NCBI GenBank assembly: GCA_032115775.1
Contig: JAUMBL010000002.1
Span: forward strand, 1 to 12,354
Origin: M3007 sp032115775
GTDB taxonomy: Bacteria > Bacteroidota > Bacteroidia > Chitinophagales > Saprospiraceae
Direction of reading: 5' to 3'
DNA length: 12,354 nucleotides
Within the stretch, counting starts at the first letter, position 1. Each line of letters starts with the position of its first letter. Below the pieces are notes generated by a model, which was given only the letters and a program-made list of their open reading frames with translations, searched no databases and had not been told where the DNA came from. Both the position numbers and the translations under genes were made by a program. Shown here piece by piece: positions 6,801 through 12,354 of the stretch.

Positions 6801-8863
6801 TCATTAAGACTGCGCATCCGGAGCTGAATTTTGGGAATATTCCCGGACACCGTCCAGTCTTGCTTCGTCAGATTCAGCGCCTGCAAATTGATCCGGGCGA
6901 TATCAGCGGTGAAATCATACACTGGAACCGTATCTTTCAGGTTTACCGTGCCGTCAAAACGGAAGTTGACGTTCGGATCTTCGATTCCGACCTTTCCCTT
7001 GAAGATATACTGTTGAAATGCGCCGTTCATGCGGAGATTCCGATAGGTATATCCTTTGTATCTCAGGGTATCCACGGCGCCATTGACGCTCGCGCGAATG
7101 GTCGGGAGCGTGAGTCCGGTCGAGCCTTCTGCGATATTAACATGAAACGTTGCCGCGCCAAAATCCGGATTGCCGGTCCAGGCGGCCAAGTCGAAGGAAT
7201 TCATGTCTAGCCGACCGGAATAGGTGGCTTTTTCCATGCCATTGGTTAGATCTAATTCCAAATCCACATCGCCGTTTCCGACATTGGTGCGGATTTGGCC
7301 GTCAATAATATGGTTAAACCCAAATAGCAGCTGGTAGCGTCCGATAAAATTGATTCGTCCGAGTCGGTAGAAATAATCCGGCGCCGAAAAGCCGGGGATG
7401 ATGCTGCGGATCGTTTGGAAATCTGACTCCAGTTGTTCGAAATTGAAAGATAGGCGCAGTCGGTCGGTACCCTCGCCCATATCGTCGCCGTCGAAAGCGC
7501 CGCGCATGACCGTCCGCTCGCCCAATCGGATAAATAAATCCCGGCCATTCAACCGATTTACTTTCCCGAAAATGCGGCCTTGGATTTGCGCGATTTCCTC
7601 CCGGTTGGTGGTGAAAAAGGCGTTGCGCGCAAGCGGATTGCTAAAGTGAATAATATCCCCAATACGCAGCGTGGCGCCTTCCGAGAAGACCGCCTCCATC
7701 GTCACCCGGTCGTTAAAGCGCAAAAAGTCTTTATAGCTTCGGTAACGGAGCGCGATGGTGTCGCCGAGATTGCTGCCGTCCGTCTGGATTTTTACCTTGT
7801 ACAGGGCGGTCAGCGTATCGCAAACAACGACTTCCGCCGCTTCGGCGTGCCGGAGGATGAATCCGCTTTGTTCTTTAGCAGATAAATGTTTGAGAATGCC
7901 CTGAAAATATAAGCCGTCGGTGAAATACACGTTGGCAGCCTGGATTGCGATATCCTGGACGAAAAGGTGGTTGAAATCCATGACGTCTGGCGCCGTTGTA
8001 CGCTCCGGCGAGCGCCGGTACTGATCCAGTTTAAAGGCGCCCTTATCCAAATTAAAACGTCGAATACTGAAAGTCATCGGGCGCGCGGACGCCTGTGCGG
8101 AGTCAGGCGCAATACTGATTTTTTGCGCCTGGGACGCAGGGAGGGCGCCGTCGGGCAGCGGTTTTCCTTCGAAAGCGGCGAGTTCGAAGCGCAAGCCTTC
8201 GATTGCGACCGATTCAAGTTCGGCGGTATTTTTCCCCAAATCGAAGCTGTGAATCCGGATATTTCCCTTGGGCAGTGTAAACCGCATTTTTTGGCCGGAC
8301 ACTTCGTCCTGATTCGAAAAAACGATATTAAACAGCCAGAGGTTTTTGACCCGCAGGTGGAAGGGTGCGGGCGGTTTGCCCGGGGTGCGGGGCTTGACAA
8401 AATAGTCGAGGATAAATTGTAAGTTATTTTGCGCCTGCCCCGCCGGTCTTTTCAAACGAAATTGGGCGCTGGAAAGCGTAATTTCGTCAAAGTTGAGGTG
8501 ATTATTTAGGATGGAAAAGAAATTCGTCTCCAAACTTGCCCGCAGTTCGCGCGCGACCAGCAAGGTGTCCTTATTCCGGTCTTCCACATACAAACCTTCC
8601 AGGATTACATTGTCGAACAGGCCAACGTTTATTCGATCCAGCCGAACCGTCGTCTGCAGTTCCTCCGACAAAAAGGCCGTTGCTTTGCCGACCAGCCAAT
8701 TCTGAACCAGCGGACTTTGAAGCACGAAATACAGAACGATGAGCAAAAAAAAGAACAGAAACACGCCGTTTTCGATCCTCCGCCAGATCCGGCGAAAGAG
8801 GGAGAAACGCCCCGGCGGCTGCAGCGGGGTATCGGGTGAATTCTGACCGGAGGCGGCTGTCAT
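3875..8863 (-). CDS. tamB: TamB-like envelope protein (DUF490 domain)
   Basis: This very large protein of 1,662 residues has a short basic N-terminal cytoplasmic tail, a signal anchor at about residues 32-49 (GVFLFFFLLIVLYFVLQ), and then an almost continuous series of beta-strand repeats with AsmA/TamB character: LSEELQTTVRLDRINVGLFD at 65-84, then recurrent 'G...G.IHL' strands. The C-terminal TamB domain is recognisable from 'REGQFQIDYLKS' through 'NRQVFGLVVVGSFLP' (around residues 1463-1482) to a final beta-rich stretch ending WMKMRK. Such proteins form a hydrophobic groove bridging inner and outer membranes. In proteobacteria TamB works with the Omp85 protein TamA in outer-membrane protein assembly, and TamB/AsmA-type proteins are implicated in phospholipid transport. 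No TamA/Omp85 gene lies in this window. The nearest upstream gene on the same strand encodes a membrane-anchored coiled-coil protein. The frame is unbroken; a long ORF opposite residues about 550-860 is a shadow. Confidence 0.9.
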   Translation of the reverse strand: MTAASGQNSPDTPLQPPGRFSLFRRIWRRIENGVFLFFFLLIVLYFVLQSPLVQNWLVGKATAFLSEELQTTVRLDRINVGLFDNVILEGLYVEDRNKDTLLVARELRASLETNFFSILNNHLNFDEITLSSAQFRLKRPAGQAQNNLQFILDYFVKPRTPGKPPAPFHLRVKNLWLFNIVFSNQDEVSGQKMRFTLPKGNIRIHSFDLGKNTAELESVAIEGLRFELAAFEGKPLPDGALPASQAQKISIAPDSAQASARPMTFSIRRFNLDKGAFKLDQYRRSPERTTAPDVMDFNHLFVQDIAIQAANVYFTDGLYFQGILKHLSAKEQSGFILRHAEAAEVVVCDTLTALYKVKIQTDGSNLGDTIALRYRSYKDFLRFNDRVTMEAVFSEGATLRIGDIIHFSNPLARNAFFTTNREEIAQIQGRIFGKVNRLNGRDLFIRLGERTVMRGAFDGDDMGEGTDRLRLSFNFEQLESDFQTIRSIIPGFSAPDYFYRLGRINFIGRYQLLFGFNHIIDGQIRTNVGNGDVDLELDLTNGMEKATYSGRLDMNSFDLAAWTGNPDFGAATFHVNIAEGSTGLTLPTIRASVNGAVDTLRYKGYTYRNLRMNGAFQQYIFKGKVGIEDPNVNFRFDGTVNLKDTVPVYDFTADIARINLQALNLTKQDWTVSGNIPKIQLRMRSLNDLEGRAELENFLLVQDDSIRHQIKSLVFRSNLTTFGERQFVLSSDLVDAIVRGRFNPIELSRRLQNLWCKYHPKLGAQFGFVSADTASIPDDLVDFTMQIKNSQALTQLFAPELDTLRDISLIGRVEAAKGLIALSLHAPRLKYGNVLLERVDLTWNNMAARFNFDLNLPRIQIGKRSPLEPLQLRGDGYQDDLNFSLRTLGGDTTGYVRALNLNGVLNVVDTLWQLRFKPSNLSLFNERWYIETDNYARFTSSYFETKNFEIGNEADQRIRLDSLNGGRGLALGLTNFDLHFLNKIFPSRDTAMYRGKIFDFEVYVQDIFKQRDLSVFITTDTLFVRNKPYGAITGNLELRDLRGPFTGKIFLNDAQRQLRLSAAYLPEGAAALDHPEFGTLKGGEFKSQVTAANFPMDILEQFIPGISKTGGALDADVMLSGPFDKVEMDGKVFIREGQFQIDYLKSMFYIRNQPLRLSSTQIWADGDTIWDATINQNYAIVQGGLRHAYFKNWTIDCRIESAGNNFMALNTQKGDNALFYGQGIGKFKAAFSGTFTQTDIRIDAVTGDNTRLYIPLSEDSEIKDIEFITYRNKNQNGEPEDRKGKRFRISELKGLNLELNISVTDAAEVQIIFDEQAGDIVKGRGVGDLSLSINREGEFKMYGNYTIRRGEYLFTLLNFVNKPFTVADGGTISWNGSPFDAQIRLDATYDENTPIFNFISDELQLTNDQTLSGEARKATRVLVTMHLSGDLFKPDISFEMDFPNLTNRLKTLADNKLRLLRQDPNELNRQVFGLVVVGSFLPSNLTGSSYGTSFLGQAQASGINTLTQVFTSQLSNYLSGLAAEWFGGKVSSIDFDIAYNEYRNALADPSQPNLAQTGRELQVRLTSGFADDRVTVQFGSQFGLGRPATSANQDGFLGEDVTVEIQMTKNRQWRLKVYQRMEPDIAGGPRRLRYGFGLSFRQEYDSFDELFRGVTKWMKMRK

Positions 8864-8990
8864 ACTACATTTATTTCCAGTAACTATTTAGCCGGTTTCT
8901 CAGCCAAAAAGGAATCATTTTTCGCCAGGTAGCGGAAATGGGACTTTTATGGCCCAACAGCGATCCGGTTAATCAGTTACCGCTTTCATG

Positions 8991-9047
8991 GGGTTCGCGC
9001 AGAACCCGCGAAAAAGCAATCATTCGCGGGTTCTGCGGGTTCTGCGG
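8991..9047. repeat. Repeat array with 15-bp inverted repeat, copy 2
   Basis: The arms 8998-9012 and 9023-9037 are exact reverse complements over 15 bp around a 10-bp loop. To the right the 9-nt unit GGGTTCTGC is perfectly tandem at 9028-9036 and 9037-9045. The stretch ATCATTCGCGGGTTCTGCG at 9019-9037 matches 2294-2312 at 18 of 19 positions, so this belongs to the same family as the array at 2237-2334. GGGTT (8991-8995) can also pair with AACCC (9003-9007), an alternative fold. The array begins about 6 bp after the stop of the coiled-coil gene (TAA at 9056-9054) on the minus strand, in the 190-bp gap before tamB. I see nothing else recognisable in that gap (8864-8990). Confidence 0.85.
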
Positions 9048-9053
9048 CGCCCT

Positions 9054-9977
9054 TTAGGATACGCGGAAGCTGGAGGCGCCCAACAGGCCTTTATCGCAGT
9101 AAATACCGACGACATAATTCCCGGCTTTGAGGCGGTCGTCGAATTTGTGCGAGAAAGAGAGGCGTTGGGTGACATCCAGGTTTACGCCTTTTGTTTCTTG
9201 CGCAATAATTTCCACCGGGCCGGAGGGTGCATACACCGTAGCTTTGATTGGATTTGTGCTGGGGACCGGATTACCTTTATCGTCTGTGATGACCAGATAT
9301 ATCTTCTGCGGGCCTTGATAAATGGCCGGCACGTCTGCGAGATCGAAGGTGACGAGCACGCCTTTAGCGCGGCGGGCTTTGGTGGTCAGTTTTTCGCTCT
9401 TTCTTTCCACTTCCACGCGGAAAGAGGTAGCGCGGAAGGTGGCAGATTGCGTTTTCCGAATCTGGTCTTCCAGTTGTTTAGCCAGGTCTGTGACTTGGCT
9501 GCTGAGTTTGGTATTTTGACCTTTCAGGTCGGTGTTTTCCGTAGCGAGGCGTTCGTTTTCTGAACGGAGTTGTTGGTTCTCCATCCGCAGATTATTGATA
9601 ATCTGCTCCATATCTGTTTTTGTTTTTTGCAACTCCGCAATTTGGGCGCGCAGCAGCTGCAGGTCTTTCGTGTTTTGCGCCTTAATTTGCTTGATGACGA
9701 TCTCTTTCTTTTGCACGAGGGCAGCCGAGGCAGAGACTTCGCCTTGCAGGTTTTCATTTTCCGTACGCAGGTCGGAATACGCCAGGTTGAGGCTGTCCAG
9801 CGATTGTGCAAGCCGTTCTTTTTCGGCCGTCAGTTGCGCCACCAGTTCTGCTTTTTCCCGGGAAACTTCTTTGAAAGCTTGGGATTTTTGCCAAAAAAAC
9901 CAGCCGAGCGTACCCGAAAGCAGCAGCAGAATGGCGATGATGATACCATAAATGCGAGCGTTCTGATTGTTGTTCAT
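9054..9977 (-). CDS. Membrane-anchored coiled-coil protein with C-terminal beta domain
   Basis: I do not recognise a named family. The 307 residues split into three parts. Residues 1-8 are polar, and 9-29 form one hydrophobic span (IYGIIIAILLLLSGTLGWFFW). Residues 31-175 are heptad-rich and charged (runs such as RTENENLQGE, LRMENQQLRSENERLATEN), predicting a long coiled coil. Residues about 180-307 are beta-rich with alternating hydrophobics (VLVTFDLADVP, KIYLVITDDKGNPV, GNYVVGIYCDKGLLG) and look like a small Ig-like sandwich. Similar coiled-coil plus beta-domain proteins occur in Bacteroidota as hypotheticals. Topology is most simply N-in with the coiled coil and beta domain in the periplasm, where it could span distance or dimerise. 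It lies upstream of tamB on the same strand; the 190-bp gap and hairpin suggest separate transcripts or attenuated read-through. A TAAATTTG promoter element sits upstream at 10025-10032. Confidence 0.85.
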   Translation of the reverse strand: MNNNQNARIYGIIIAILLLLSGTLGWFFWQKSQAFKEVSREKAELVAQLTAEKERLAQSLDSLNLAYSDLRTENENLQGEVSASAALVQKKEIVIKQIKAQNTKDLQLLRAQIAELQKTKTDMEQIINNLRMENQQLRSENERLATENTDLKGQNTKLSSQVTDLAKQLEDQIRKTQSATFRATSFRVEVERKSEKLTTKARRAKGVLVTFDLADVPAIYQGPQKIYLVITDDKGNPVPSTNPIKATVYAPSGPVEIIAQETKGVNLDVTQRLSFSHKFDDRLKAGNYVVGIYCDKGLLGASSFRVS

Positions 9978-10024
9978 ATTCAGTGATTGATTGATGGAAT
10001 AAATAAATTTTTCCTGTTAAAGCG

Positions 10025-10032
10025 CAAATTTA
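10025..10032 (-). promoter_or_regulatory. Candidate Bacteroidota -7 promoter element (TAAATTTG)
   Basis: Read on the minus strand, 10032-10025 is TAAATTTG, an exact match to the Bacteroidota -7 consensus TAnnTTTG. It would place a transcript start near 10018, about 40 nt ahead of the coiled-coil gene's ATG at 9977. No clear -33 TTG is visible. A perfect 12-bp palindrome, TTAAACGTTTAA (10046-10057), lies immediately upstream and could be an operator, and AGCGC/GCGCT (10021-10025 and 10035-10039) flank the element. The rest of the 143-bp gap from 9978 to 10120 shows nothing clear. Confidence 0.4.
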
Positions 10033-10120
10033 CGGCGCTTCTCGATTAAACGTTTAAAATCTCGTTAATAACATAAATATCCGGTGATTTTTATTTAAAC
10101 TTAGTGTAGCGCTTGTGCGG

Positions 10121-10699
10121 TTATGCCAAAATCCGGCGAATCGCAGCCTCCTCTTCAGGACTATTTGCATTCAGCAGGATCGTCGGATCCGGCGGAGAGA
10201 CCAATTTAGTCGGCTGATCATTCAATATTTTTCGGAGGCTAAAGACGCCGGCATCTGTATGCCGCGCCAGGAGCCCGCGGGCGGCAGGCTCCCAGATGGC
10301 AGCCAGGGGCTCCGGTCCGAAGCCTGTCGCGCAGCCTGTAAACAGCTGCTCCGGGTCTCGGTGCTGTATAAGCCAATGCAAAAAATCGGCGGTGATCATG
10401 GGTAGATCGCAGGCGATGACCAGCCAGGCGCGCTCGGGATAGGCCTCCATCGCGGAGCGCAGCGCGCCGGCCGGGCCAATCGCGCCGTAAGCGTCCGGGA
10501 TCAGGCAATTTGTCGGAAGCGCTTGCGAAACTTGATCGGGTCGGATGGAAAGGCAGGCCGGCAGCCCTGCCTGCCGAAATAAATCCAGCAGGTGCGCGCG
10601 CTGGGGTTTGCCATGCCAGGCGATCAGTCCCTTATCGGTACCCATGCGGGTGGACAAGCCGCCGGCAAGCGCCAGCCCCCAGAGCGGCGCGCTCAACAC
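10121..10699 (-). CDS. mobA: Molybdenum cofactor guanylyltransferase MobA
   Basis: MobA transfers GMP from GTP to Mo-molybdopterin, producing the bis-MGD cofactor of the DMSO-reductase enzyme family. Counting from the GTG at 10699, the protein is 192 residues, normal for the family. It has the nucleotide-binding loop LAGGLSTRMGTDKG (11-24), GPAGALRSAM (75-84, usually GPLAGL), and the metal-binding D98 in ACDLPM. The start is inferred. An ATG at 10768 would add 23 non-homologous residues and a long overlap with the preceding gene, while the GTG (or TTG at 10696) sits where the family begins. The GTG shares GTGTTGA with the TGA of the upstream gene, so the two are probably translationally coupled in one transcript. 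No Shine-Dalgarno sequence is visible. The segment is GC-rich (46/60 at 10441-10500). Partners are likely the divergent FdhD and a Mo/W oxidoreductase outside the window. Confidence 0.9.
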   Translation of the reverse strand: MLSAPLWGLALAGGLSTRMGTDKGLIAWHGKPQRAHLLDLFRQAGLPACLSIRPDQVSQALPTNCLIPDAYGAIGPAGALRSAMEAYPERAWLVIACDLPMITADFLHWLIQHRDPEQLFTGCATGFGPEPLAAIWEPAARGLLARHTDAGVFSLRKILNDQPTKLVSPPDPTILLNANSPEEEAAIRRILA

Positions 10700-11061
10700 A
10701 GCGGCGTTTGTTGGTCGGCCAATTCTTCGAAAAAATCCTTTTTGTCTTCGTCCGGACGATCCTTGCACGGAAAATCTTTTTCTACGAGTACGTGGACGCC
10801 GTCTGCATGGGATTCCATGCCGACAGCTTCGGATTGTATCCAGCGTTCAGCCTCCTGAAGCGGCAGCCGCACGCAGATCAGTCCGTCGGAAAAATCCGAT
10901 ACCATAGATGCCACGTCCGGATCCAGGCGCAAAGCCCAGGCGAAAACCTGACCGTCCGGAAAATGCACCCCCGTTTCCAGGTATTTTTGATCGTACAAGG
11001 TTTGAATCTCCGATTTACGGAGCCGCAAACGGATACTATTGTGCTCGCATCGTATCTTCAT
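10693..11061 (-). CDS. Small uncharacterised protein upstream of mobA (DUF7009-like)
   Basis: This 122-residue soluble protein has no signal peptide or membrane span. It begins MKIRCEHNSIRLRLRKSEI, a pattern I associate with a small Bacteroidota family listed, I believe, as DUF7009; that assignment is from memory. Visible features are the N-terminal NSIRLRLRKSE motif, alternating strands (LICVRLPL, VHVLVEKDF), and the C-terminal EKDFPCKDRPDED with C99 in an acidic and basic setting. Cysteines occur at 5, 63, 99 and 122, the last being the final residue. Its stop overlaps the GTG of mobA, and it diverges from fdhD across 69 bp. This places it in the molybdenum cofactor cluster and suggests a role in cofactor insertion, guanylylation or regulation, but no reaction can be stated. 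The ATG at 11061 is the natural start, as the motif begins with it. Confidence 0.75.
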   Translation of the reverse strand: MKIRCEHNSIRLRLRKSEIQTLYDQKYLETGVHFPDGQVFAWALRLDPDVASMVSDFSDGLICVRLPLQEAERWIQSEAVGMESHADGVHVLVEKDFPCKDRPDEDKKDFFEELADQQTPLC

Positions 11062-11120
11062 GGCTTGAAATTGAACATTTTTTGAATCGGCGCGGCAATC
11101 GCCGGCAAGTTTAACCAGGA

Positions 11121-11128
11121 CAAATATA
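11121..11128 (-). promoter_or_regulatory. Candidate -7 promoter element (TATATTTG) for the mobA operon
   Basis: On the minus strand 11128-11121 reads TATATTTG, an exact TAnnTTTG match, just before the fdhD ATG on the other strand. A TTG (11152-11150) lies 21 nt upstream and could serve as the -33 element. Transcription would begin near 11114 and leave a leader of about 53 nt before the ATG at 11061. The -33 region would then lie within the first codons of fdhD, so the two divergent transcripts may interfere. A small 5-bp hairpin, CGGCG/CGCCG (11088-11092 and 11100-11104), lies in the leader. No matching element was seen for fdhD. Confidence 0.35.
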
Positions 11129-11130
11129 AG

Positions 11131-11955
11131 ATGAATCCGTCAATTCGCCCAACGCAAACGCGAACCGTCACGCCCCAGGGCGTACAAGACCGGGAAGATT
11201 ACCTCGTTTTGGAGGAACCGCTTGAAATTCGGCTGGCGCACGGCGCCGGGAAAAACCGCAAGCGGTTTACGGTGGCCGTGACGATGCGCACGCCGGGTCA
11301 CGATGAAGATTTGTCGCTTGGTTTTTTATTTTCCGAGGGTATTATCGCAAGAGCGGAGGCCGTCACGGAGATCCGCATACCGGAGGAAAATGTCATTTTA
11401 TTGGAATTAGCGCCCGATATCTATGTAGATTCCGAGCGGCTGGTTCGGCATTTTTACGCGACGTCCAGTTGCGGCGTTTGCGGAAAAGCTTCACTGGAGG
11501 CCGTACAGACCGTCAATTGCTATTATCCGGTGCACGGCAGGCCACAAATTCAGCCGGAATTACTGTACAGCCTGCCGGAGAAATTGCGTGCGGCGCAGCT
11601 GGCTTTTGCCTCGACCGGCGGGTTGCACGCGACCGGTTTGTTCGACGCGGCGGGCAATTTGCTTTTTCTGCGCGAGGACATCGGGCGGCACAACGCCCTG
11701 GACAAAGTGATCGGGGCGGCGCTGCGTGCGGGCGCTCCCCTACCCTTTCGGGATTATGTCGTGCTGGTCAGCGGCCGTGCCGGATTCGAACTGGTTCAAA
11801 AAGCGACTATGGCCGGTATTCCTGTGCTGGCGGCCGTCGGTGCACCTTCAAGCCTGTCGGTCGAACTGGCAGAAGCCGGAAATATGACCCTGATCGGTTT
11901 TTTGCGCGGCGAACGATTCAATATATACGCCTGGCCGGAACGAATTATGCGCTGA
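11131..11955 (+). CDS. fdhD: Formate dehydrogenase accessory sulfurtransferase FdhD
   Basis: FdhD receives sulfur from a cysteine desulfurase (IscS in E. coli) and passes it to the Mo/W bis-MGD cofactor of formate dehydrogenase-type enzymes, in the cytoplasm. The 274-residue length is normal. Motifs in order are EEPLEIRL (28-35), TMRTPGHDEDLSLGFLFSEG (51-70), the sulfur-carrying SSCGVCG with C114 and C117, TGGLHATG (162-169), EDIGRHNALDK (182-192), SGRAGFELVQKA (214-225) and the terminal ERFNIY. Both carrier cysteines are present. The ATG at 11131 follows an A-rich stretch without a Shine-Dalgarno sequence. The gene diverges from the small uncharacterised gene and mobA, and precedes a TauE/SafE transporter by 97 bp. 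Composition is GC-rich (38/60 at 11641-11700). A formate dehydrogenase or related oxidoreductase is expected elsewhere, but none lies in this window. Confidence 0.93.
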   Translation: MNPSIRPTQTRTVTPQGVQDREDYLVLEEPLEIRLAHGAGKNRKRFTVAVTMRTPGHDEDLSLGFLFSEGIIARAEAVTEIRIPEENVILLELAPDIYVDSERLVRHFYATSSCGVCGKASLEAVQTVNCYYPVHGRPQIQPELLYSLPEKLRAAQLAFASTGGLHATGLFDAAGNLLFLREDIGRHNALDKVIGAALRAGAPLPFRDYVVLVSGRAGFELVQKATMAGIPVLAAVGAPSSLSVELAEAGNMTLIGFLRGERFNIYAWPERIMR

Positions 11956-12052
11956 TAGAGCACGATCCTTAAAAAGTGCAATACCCGCCGTGCTTAATCC
12001 AAAGTATCCAACATTAAACATCCGACCTTTGCGCTGTTAATTTGATAAATGC

Positions 12053-12354
12053 ATGGAAATTCTTGGATATCTCGGCGCAGCAATCATGGGTTTAACCCTC
12101 GGCCTGATCGGCGGTGGCGGGTCTATCCTGACCGTACCGATTTTGGTGTATTTGTTTCATATAAATCCGGTGTTGGCCACGGCTTACTCTTTATTTATTG
12201 TAGGGCTTACCAGTTTAATCGGTTCGTTTAGTCATATTCGGATGGGTAATATCCATTGGAAAACAGCCGTCGTATTTGGTATCCCTTCTATTCTCGCGGT
12301 TTTTTTCACCCGTTGGGCGATTGTTCCTGCTATTCCGCAGGAGATCTTTTCCCT
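12053..12354 (+). CDS. TauE/SafE (TSUP) family transporter, N-terminal fragment
   Basis: The frame is open from the ATG at 12053 to the window end, giving 100 residues of an integral inner-membrane protein. It begins MEILGYLGAAIMGLTLGLIG, leads into the glycine-rich GGGGSILTVPILVYL at about 20-34, then HINPVLATAYSLFIVGLTSL and RMGNIHW before another hydrophobic segment. This is the characteristic first half-repeat of the TauE/SafE (TSUP, COG0730) family. Members export or import small sulfur or organic anions such as sulfite or sulfoacetate, but substrates vary and cannot be assigned here. An ATG at 12049 is out of frame with the transporter and is not the start. It lies 97 bp after fdhD on the same strand, so a shared transcript is possible; a sulfur-related link to FdhD is only suggestive. 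Confidence 0.87.
   Translation, partial: MEILGYLGAAIMGLTLGLIGGGGSILTVPILVYLFHINPVLATAYSLFIVGLTSLIGSFSHIRMGNIHWKTAVVFGIPSILAVFFTRWAIVPAIPQEIFS

Noticed and set aside
6284..7210. 308-codon open frame on the plus strand opposite tamB
   Set aside because: It is antisense to a continuous TamB coding region, its translation has no recognisable domain or regular protein character, and other antisense frames in tamB are similarly open; it reflects the codon bias of the real gene.
11959..11994. Possible terminator after fdhD (AGCACG pairing with CGTGCT)
   Set aside because: The stem is only 6 bp with a 24-base loop and has no T-tract, so it is not convincing.
12037..12044. TTAATTTG as a -7 promoter element for the TauE-like gene
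   Set aside because: It misses one invariant base of TAnnTTTG and would leave almost no leader before the start codon.

Overview
The window looks like ordinary chromosome from a member of the Bacteroidota, possibly a Saprospiria-like lineage (low confidence on the class). Supporting signs are a YfhO-family protein tail, the short Bacteroidota-type SpeA-like arginine decarboxylase, a 1,662-residue TamB homologue, absent or weak Shine-Dalgarno sites, and two TAnnTTTG elements matching the Bacteroidota -7 promoter consensus. All eight complete coding regions appear intact, and two more are cut by the window edges. I see no tRNA, rRNA, CRISPR array, transposase or phage gene.

Layout. 1-366 (+) is the end of a YfhO-family membrane protein. 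It converges with 378-1586 (-), a GT4 glycosyltransferase. Divergent from that is 1690-2232 (+), a small DEDDh 3'-5' exonuclease of the ERI-1/KapD type. The exonuclease converges on 2339-3757 (-), a SpeA-like decarboxylase, and a perfect 31-bp inverted repeat fills the junction. Next on the minus strand are 3875-8863 (TamB) and 9054-9977 (a membrane-anchored coiled-coil protein), separated by a second, shorter member of the same repeat family. The last block concerns molybdenum cofactor: mobA (10121-10699, -) follows a small uncharacterised gene (10693-11061, -) with overlapping stop and start codons. Divergent from these is fdhD (11131-11955, +), followed by the start of a TauE/SafE-type transporter running off the window (12053-12354, +).

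Functions. The left part serves the cell surface (YfhO, glycosyltransferase), and TamB plus the coiled-coil protein probably serve the envelope. The right part matures Mo/W-bis-MGD enzymes: MobA attaches GMP to molybdopterin and FdhD carries sulfur to the cofactor of formate dehydrogenase-like enzymes. The uncharacterised 122-residue protein is placed to share that role.

Most worth following up is the repeat family at 2237-2334 and 8991-9047. Both copies are built from 9-nt units of consensus GRRTTCYGC, both form inverted repeats, and both begin a few bases after the stop codon of a minus-strand gene. The arms differ in sequence between copies yet stay self-complementary. No complete new multi-gene system is evident.
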